Source: Terriglobia bacterium
GTDB taxonomy: Bacteria > Acidobacteriota > Terriglobia > Terriglobales > Acidobacteriaceae
DNA: 64,000 nucleotides
Assembly (NCBI GenBank): GCA_020072645.1
Contig: JAIQGK010000007.1
Coordinates: forward strand, 186,001-250,000
Direction of reading: 5' to 3'
Shown: in pieces, positions 59,682-64,000 of the stretch
Numbering within the stretch: position 1 is the first letter of the stretch
Layout of the letters: each line of letters opens with the position of its first letter
The notes under the pieces: generated by a model
What the model saw: the letters and a program-made list of their open reading frames with translations, nothing else
Databases searched by the model: none
What the model was told of the DNA's origin: nothing
Program-made: the position numbers and the translations under genes

Positions 59682-59861
59682 ATGCCTGATGACAAAACGA
59701 ATCGCGGCCCGCAGGACAGATCGCGCGTCAGTTTAACGGAGGATTACGAGGTGCGGTACTGGACGAAAAAGTTTGGCGTTACAAAAGCCAAGTTGCAGGA
59801 ATTCGTGCGGAAGTATGGTCACTCCGTGAAAAAGATCGAGGAAGGCCTGAAGAAGAAATAA
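59682..59861 (+). CDS. DUF3606 domain protein
   Basis: A 59-aa protein with GGAGG 9 bp before the ATG. It begins MPDDKTNRGPQDRSRVSL and contains the family pattern DYEVRYWTKKFGVTKAKLQE followed by a basic tail (VKKIEEGLKKK). Its fold is a small helical bundle of unknown function, common in bacteria. It is divergent from the LigD-like ligase gene. Confidence 0.85.
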   Translation: MPDDKTNRGPQDRSRVSLTEDYEVRYWTKKFGVTKAKLQEFVRKYGHSVKKIEEGLKKK

Positions 59862-60216
59862 ACGCTATAGGAACGGCGCCGCGGTGCGTTAACCAAAGAC
59901 CTGAAGGGGCCATCGTCCCGCCTTCACTCCTGCAAAAAAATAGGCCAGAATCTTTCCGGAGACTGGCCTGTCAATTTAGAAGTGTGACGGATTTAGGAGG
60001 TGACGAATTAGGATGTGTCGGATGAACCTGCCTTTCATAGCAGTAGATTCGAAATGGCGCTAAAAAATATAGTGCGGCAAGGTGAATATCTTAATTTGTT
60101 TATAGGCTCTCTGGCTGCTCGGCAATGATGTCATTACCGCAAGGAGAGACCCTGGAATAATGTGCGCCGCGCGCGAGCGGCCGGCATCGTATTTAAGTGG
60201 GAGGAGGAGTCTTAAA
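59862..60216. other. Intergenic region with one terminator
   Basis: 355 bp without a gene. It contains the minus-strand terminator at 59933-59969 and two near-identical tracts around GACGGATTTAGGAGG (59987-60010). No known RNA was recognised, though the terminator implies a minus-strand transcript. Confidence 0.35.
59933..59969 (-). terminator. Intrinsic terminator on the minus strand
   Basis: AGGCCAG (59942-59948) pairs with CTGGCCT (59963-59969); on the minus strand the hairpin is followed by ATTTTTTTG. It would end a transcript coming from beyond 59970, where no minus-strand gene lies before 60540. Confidence 0.7.
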
Positions 60217-60543
60217 ATGGCTGCCCGGGGACCGCGGCTGTTCCTTGCAAAATCCGCTCCGGAAAAGACGGTGAAACCTCCCAGGTTTCATACCGATGAA
60301 ATAGTTCGCCAGAGCGGAAGTTACAAAGTCCGGCACAAGAAGCATCGGCTCCCGCATGAAGTTACTCTTCTAAGAGATCAGTATTTTCCCCGTTGCGCCC
60401 AATGCGGTACCGCGGTCGTCTTTGAACTGACGCAGGCCGCGCTGGATGAGGCCGAAGCCGGAACTTCCCGAATCCGGCTGTATGAACTTCCGGTAATCGA
60501 AGACGATACGCCGATGGAAGATGACACGCCGAAAGCCGGCTAA
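60217..60543 (+). CDS. Small protein with CxxC motif, unknown function
   Basis: A 108-aa protein starting at ATG 60217, where GGAGGAGG lies 8 bp upstream; the frame opens at 60160 but that start is poor. It has a basic stretch (SGSYKVRHKKHRLPHEV) followed by RCAQCGTAVVF, a Cys-x2-Cys zinc-ribbon-like half. The C-terminal part is acidic (IEDDTPMEDDTP). It converges with a minus-strand gene, and the ends overlap by 4 bp. Function is unknown. Confidence 0.65.
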   Translation: MAARGPRLFLAKSAPEKTVKPPRFHTDEIVRQSGSYKVRHKKHRLPHEVTLLRDQYFPRCAQCGTAVVFELTQAALDEAEAGTSRIRLYELPVIEDDTPMEDDTPKAG

Positions 60544-60785
60544 GCTTTTTCCTGCTGCGGATGGGCCAGATTTTCTAAATAAGTAGTGACGGCTGAGTAC
60601 GCGTCCTCAAACGTGTATTCCTGGCCCCATTGAATAATAGCGGCCGAACCCACCCGCTGCACGATCCAATGATAAATAGTGCCGTTTGGGCGAGCGTCCA
60701 GCAGAATGTCGGCAATATAGTCGCCAACGGAGAGTCTCGTGTTGGGTGGCTCTGGGGCCTGTTTGGCGGCGACCAATTGGCGCAT
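60540..60785 (-). CDS. Small protein of unknown function
   Basis: An 81-aa protein with a compact hydrophobic pattern (GDYIADILLDARPNGTIYHW, IVQRVGSAAIIQWGQEYTFE, DAYSAVTTYLENLA) typical of a folded alpha/beta domain. The even residue spread and lack of low complexity favour a real gene. It overlaps the converging gene by 4 bp. Function is unknown. Confidence 0.55.
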   Translation of the reverse strand: MRQLVAAKQAPEPPNTRLSVGDYIADILLDARPNGTIYHWIVQRVGSAAIIQWGQEYTFEDAYSAVTTYLENLAHPQQEKA

Positions 60786-61012
60786 CCTTTACGAACCCGG
60801 AAAACTGGTTCAATGGAAACTTGGGGGAAGAAAACACCTACCCACATTAAGATACATTAAGAATTGGAATGGTTGCCCAGCAGGGTATCTGAATATGTAC
60901 TAATGTTTAGCTTTGGGAACTAGTGCTTGCTTTCTTCGCACGATTCTTGCGGCGGCAGCGGCAGATCGGCGAGGATCCGCCTATCCCCGCCACTGATGAC
61001 AAAGGAAGTCCC

Positions 61013-61183
61013 TTACCACCCGGCGCCGGATGGAGCTGAAGACGAGTCACCGAAATCCGCTTTGAGGCGCTTATCCAGCTGCGCGTATAGGAACTCGGCT
61101 TCAAAAAAAGCGCAGACTCCGTCCTCAAAGTTCACGAGGATTCCCTTCTCCATTTCATTCACGCTTACAATCTTTATCTTCAT
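61013..61183 (-). CDS. Small protein of unknown function
   Basis: A 56-aa frame read from the ATG at 61183 (MKIKIVSVNEMEKG); an upstream start at 61240 is possible. The segment GILVNFEDGVCAFFEAEFL looks like the core of a small beta-strand protein. The ribosome binding site is weak, so the start and even the gene are not certain. Confidence 0.4.
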   Translation of the reverse strand: MKIKIVSVNEMEKGILVNFEDGVCAFFEAEFLYAQLDKRLKADFGDSSSAPSGAGW

Positions 61184-61361
61184 CTTCACGTTGGTATCGT
61201 CTCTCATTTTTCTGCCCATGTCAGTCCGACGCCAAACCAATGAAATCCACGCCTGGCATCATCCTTGATGCCCCATTGCATGGGCGCAAACTATCAGCCG
61301 TTCCTCTCAGGGTAAATTATCGCGCAGCGATGCAGTTACGGCGATGAAAATTACGTAAATG

Positions 61362-61715
61362 CTACTTTGCCGATCGCGTTTTATGATGCGTGATTTCCTT
61401 CACGTAGCTGAGGAATGATTGAGGGTCTCCAGAATCGTGGTTGTATTCGGCGGTTTTAAGAGGCGCGTCATTGGGGCGGCGCAGCGCCAGAATGGGCGTA
61501 TCGCACATTGCTCGTAATTGCGTGATAATCGCAGCTTTGTCTGCCGGAGGGATGGAGTGCCCCATGATCACCAGATCAAACTCCCCTTCTTTGCAAGCTT
61601 CAACGGCGGCGGAGAAGCCAACCGCCGATTCGACTTCAAATCCTTCGCGGCAGAGCATCAGCTCTCTGGTGTGCAATAACGCCTTGTCGTATGAGATGGA
61701 CAGTATGCGCGGCAT
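61362..61715 (-). CDS. Receiver-like protein lacking the phosphoacceptor Asp
   Basis: A 117-aa CheY-like protein starting at MPRILSISYDKALLH. The fold is a response-regulator receiver, with LLHTRELMLCREGFEVESA near residue 13 and FDLVIMGHSIPPADK near 52. In active receivers an Asp occupies the position here held by Gly or His (VIMGHSIP), so it cannot be phosphorylated in the usual way. Similar GHSIP-type receivers are common in Acidobacteriota and probably act as pseudo-receivers. It is not near a histidine kinase. The frame opens at 61835 but the receiver starts at 61715. Confidence 0.75.
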   Translation of the reverse strand: MPRILSISYDKALLHTRELMLCREGFEVESAVGFSAAVEACKEGEFDLVIMGHSIPPADKAAIITQLRAMCDTPILALRRPNDAPLKTAEYNHDSGDPQSFLSYVKEITHHKTRSAK

Positions 61716-61918
61716 AAGAAGGTGGGCTGATCCTGATATCAGCAGATCCGCCCGTACTGCCTGGGACTTTTGCTCGGTCCTTAAAGTTGAATTTAGAGAC
61801 GTGCAATATAGCACAGGAATGAACGTCCGTCGCAAGATGATGGAGATAAAAGTAGATTGACGAAAAAGGCATTCCTGCCGTTTTCAAAGGCTTATCGAAT
61901 AAAAAACAAAACAAGTTA

Positions 61919-61978
61919 TTGACAAGGTGATTACCGGCGTTCTACAGTTCTTTTATGGAGCGAATAACTAGCGAATAA
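61919..61978 (+). promoter_or_regulatory. Promoter and direct repeats before the ImuA-like gene
   Basis: TTGACA (61919-61924) lies 18 bp from TACAGT (61943-61948), a usable -35/-10 pair. Two direct copies of GCGAATAA (61960-61967 and 61971-61978) are 11 bp apart, one helical turn, just before the start. They could be an operator for a damage-response repressor; no LexA box I know matches. Confidence 0.4.
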
Positions 61979-61989
61979 TTTTACCAGCC

Positions 61990-62709
61990 ATGCCCTCTAT
62001 TGCTGAAATTCGTGCTCAAGTTGAACGCCAGATCCCCGGCGCCCTCAGTGTTTTTAAACGTTCAGCGCCAGAAGTCTTTCCGACTGGAATCGCGGCCCTC
62101 GATCGCGAACTGGGCGGCATTCCAAAAGGCGCTTTAACGCAGATATGCTCTCCGGCGGAAATTACCTCGGGCAGGACATCCATGCTGGTGTCGCTGCTGG
62201 CGCAAGTCACTGGCAAAGAACAGGTTTGCGCTGTTGTGGACGCAACGGATTGTTTCGATCCCGAATCTGCGGAAGCTAATGGAGTATGTCTCTCCCGTTT
62301 GCTCTGGGTGCGTTGCAGCGGCAGCAGGATGAAAGCTGTAGAACAGGCATTCAAGGCCGCCGACCTTCTGATTCAGAACGGCGGCTTTGGAATAATTGCA
62401 ATTGATCTGGGAGATGTGGATGAAAAGCTGATCAGGAAAATCCCGCTCACTACATGGTTCCGCTTTGCCCGCGTTATGGAACCGCTGCCGACGGCATTGG
62501 TAATGTTGCTGCCCTGCCCCGCGGCGCAGAACTGTGCGGCACTTACCCTGAATGTGAGTGCATCAGCGCAATGGAGTGGACCCGGCACGCTGCCCCATAA
62601 CCGCTTGCTCGCAAAAGTGGAATGCAAGGTTGAGGTTGTCCGCACACGCACCAGGAAAGCCGTTCAGGGCACAAGAAACAATTCCACCGAAATATCGCAA
62701 GGGACATGA
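61990..62709 (+). CDS. RecA-like ImuA-type protein with degenerate Walker A
   Basis: A 239-aa protein of the RecA superfamily close to ImuA/SulA-like proteins: FPTGIAALDRELGGIPKGAL near 30, then a nucleotide loop SPAEITSGRTSML where the Walker A Lys is replaced by Arg, and GIIAIDLGDVDE near 134, the Walker B equivalent. In typical damage-tolerance operons it is followed by ImuB (a Y-family polymerase) and DnaE2. Here no ImuB gene lies in the next 1.3 kb. It probably assists translesion synthesis, with partners elsewhere on the chromosome. Confidence 0.75.
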   Translation: MPSIAEIRAQVERQIPGALSVFKRSAPEVFPTGIAALDRELGGIPKGALTQICSPAEITSGRTSMLVSLLAQVTGKEQVCAVVDATDCFDPESAEANGVCLSRLLWVRCSGSRMKAVEQAFKAADLLIQNGGFGIIAIDLGDVDEKLIRKIPLTTWFRFARVMEPLPTALVMLLPCPAAQNCAALTLNVSASAQWSGPGTLPHNRLLAKVECKVEVVRTRTRKAVQGTRNNSTEISQGT

Positions 62710-62851
62710 ATCACGCCGCGGCCTGAGTGCCGGCGTGGACGCTCTATTCCCTTCTCGCGCTAGCCGTTAATTCGCCCTGACACTTGTGTCTGGGATGGAT
62801 ACGTGATCGTAGTAAGTAAAAAAACCAGATATGGTGCGGCAAACTGTGTGA

Positions 62852-62892
62852 AATCCCACCCTTCGCAAAGGTGGCGAAGGATGAGGCACCCA
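62852..62892. repeat. Inverted-repeat intergenic element
   Basis: CCTTCGC (62860-62866) pairs with GCGAAGG (62874-62880), flanked by CCCAC and GAGGCACCC, a form that I recall as a recurring intergenic element in Acidobacteriota. No gene lies here. It may be a REP-like unit. Confidence 0.45.
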
Positions 62893-62953
62893 CAGTATTG
62901 TCAGTCGAAGAACAAACCGGAAATGTGTGAGCATCCGTCAAAAGACCTCCCCA

Positions 62954-63772
62954 TCAAGGAACTTGGAAATGTGTTTTTTGTCGGCGCTCCCGCAAGAGCC
63001 ATGATCGCACAGGCATATCGTCGCTCTCCAATGCGAAGACGCAACGGTCAAGAGCTTCAAAGATGACACCCATCGCGTACTTGAGTTGCAAGAAATCCAC
63101 CCAAAACTCAGCGTACTTTAGCGTGGCAGCCTCATCGTCGGCATAGCGAAATGCTGTTCCCCGAGGGTCAATTTTGTCAAACTCAAGTATCCATTCTCTG
63201 ATCGGTGAACCGACTTTCTGCTTGTGACGTTTTTCTATATGGTCAAGGCATTCTCGGAGTGAATGGGTGGGTTCTTCGAGTCGCCCAATTATTTTCAGAT
63301 ATAGTTCTAAGGCATGACGGTATGCAAATAATACGGGATAGCCCCAATCACGTGCCTCCTCACCCCTCTTCAGTGCTGAGTCGAGAAGTGCATCTGCGCT
63401 TCGTTTGTAATTTCGGGCAAGTTCCAAATATCCGTCAACAAGCCCCCCATTCAACAAAAGGCCGTGTACCCTTGTTTCATCAAGGTCCTCCGGCGGCTCC
63501 TGCAATATGGGAGTGTTCCGATAAAGAAAATGCCGATAATCACCATAGCGCCCATCCAATCCGCATTGGATTGCTTCCATGTCAGGATCTTCTTCCCAGT
63601 GCAAGGCCACGTGGATCAACGCCAATACGTCAATGTCCGTGAACACCCTAGTAAGGCCCTTGCCGGGATTTGTCCCTTTGCTAAGATATTCCCTAAAGAG
63701 CCATGCCCACCTCTTAACCTGCTGAACATCAGTTCCGAGAATCTGGGCGACTTGAGATACGTTTCGATTCAT
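62954..63772 (-). CDS. MerR-like N-terminal protein with HEPN-like helical domain
   Basis: A 272-aa protein. Residues 1-50 look like a MerR-type winged helix (NVSQVAQILGTDVQQVKRWA). The middle (about 125-200) holds a helical segment GYPVLFAYRHALELYLKIIG, reminiscent of HEPN domains in abortive-infection and toxin proteins, though the RxxxxH signature is not convincing. The C-terminus is long and helical (KYAEFWVDFLQLKYAMGVIF). It may be a regulator or a phage-defence component. It stands alone near the window edge, 180 bp past the ImuA-like gene. Confidence 0.6.
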   Translation of the reverse strand: MNRNVSQVAQILGTDVQQVKRWAWLFREYLSKGTNPGKGLTRVFTDIDVLALIHVALHWEEDPDMEAIQCGLDGRYGDYRHFLYRNTPILQEPPEDLDETRVHGLLLNGGLVDGYLELARNYKRSADALLDSALKRGEEARDWGYPVLFAYRHALELYLKIIGRLEEPTHSLRECLDHIEKRHKQKVGSPIREWILEFDKIDPRGTAFRYADDEAATLKYAEFWVDFLQLKYAMGVIFEALDRCVFALESDDMPVRSWLLRERRQKTHFQVP

Positions 63773-64000
63773 CTTTTTTATACATCCTATGCTGCCATCA
63801 TTTTAATGATAAGCGAATTTATATCCCCTTAACGCGGCCAATTTCGCTGCGCTTACTCTCCCCTATAAAAGAGGGGCTGGGGGGGCGCTCTTTACCGAAA
63901 TCGGATTGCAGCAATTCGAAAACGGCTGTAAACGCCAAGACCCCTCAATTTGCCTATTGACTTCTGTTCGCCTTTCGTTTAGTATGCGCTTAAGGTTCTC

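Noticed and set aside
61941-61950. LexA-type box GTTC-N4-GTTC before the ImuA-like gene
   Set aside because: Direct repeat with a 4-bp gap, not the 7-bp gap of alphaproteobacterial boxes nor a palindrome like GAAC-N4-GTTC.
1-64000. CRISPR array, tRNA or rRNA genes, prophage or intact insertion sequence
   Set aside because: No regular direct repeats, cloverleaf-like sequences, transposase or phage genes were recognised on either strand by reading.

Overview
The window looks like chromosomal DNA of a soil Acidobacteriota bacterium (Terriglobia / Koribacter-like). This rests on gene content, not on a marker gene: an ECF sigma factor paired with a large FecR-type anti-sigma protein, a surface protein with carboxypeptidase-regulatory-like (CnaB) folds, an ABC permease fused to an M1 peptidase, a receiver-like protein with the phosphoacceptor Asp replaced, a RecA-like ImuA-type protein, and GC-rich boilerplate repeats between genes. 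There are no rRNA or tRNA genes, no CRISPR array and no intact insertion sequence.

Layout. 0-13 kb is housekeeping: an ABC ATPase (cut by the window edge), an ECF sigma / anti-sigma pair, a benzoate-CoA-ligase-like enzyme, an aminotransferase, a thioesterase, a divergent bacterial NHEJ pair (LigD and Ku), and a YeiH-type exporter preceded by a 41-codon membrane-protein gene and by a strong promoter with a structured, terminated leader or small RNA. 14-30 kb is an envelope/stress block: a phosphoesterase, a class D sortase with its LPQTA-tailed PEGA protein, a five-gene operon (ABC exporter plus four secreted or envelope proteins of unknown function), a CHAD protein, a second ECF sigma factor with a ZnuC/ZnuB-like transporter, a new 51-aa membrane protein divergent from a tandem UspA, then a cyclopropane fatty acid synthase overlapping a flavoprotein reductase. 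Six copies of a GTGA-N6-TCAC palindrome lie in the intergenic gaps of 15-27 kb, so this block is probably one CRP/FNR-family regulon. No such regulator is encoded in the window.

30-39 kb holds the most notable locus, a compact operon on the minus strand: specialised NusG paralogue (LoaP/UpxY/RfaH type), DUF1702 protein, 1915-aa iterative polyketide synthase (KS-AT-ACP-KR-DH-PPTase, the order of enediyne PKSE enzymes), enediyne-type hot-dog thioesterase, and an AraC regulator. This is the enediyne/polyene core cassette without the other warhead genes, placed behind a dedicated antiterminator.

39-56 kb holds secreted proteins, a CnaB-like surface protein, an ABC ATPase with a permease-aminopeptidase fusion, an integral membrane protein, and a tandem pair of large paralogous fibronectin/DUF11 surface proteins. 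56-64 kb holds a SurA-like prolyl isomerase, the truncated N-terminal half of a type IIG restriction-modification enzyme among intergenic repeats, a second LigD-type ligase-only gene divergent from a DUF3606 gene, several small proteins, a degenerate receiver, an ImuA-like protein and a MerR/HEPN-like protein.
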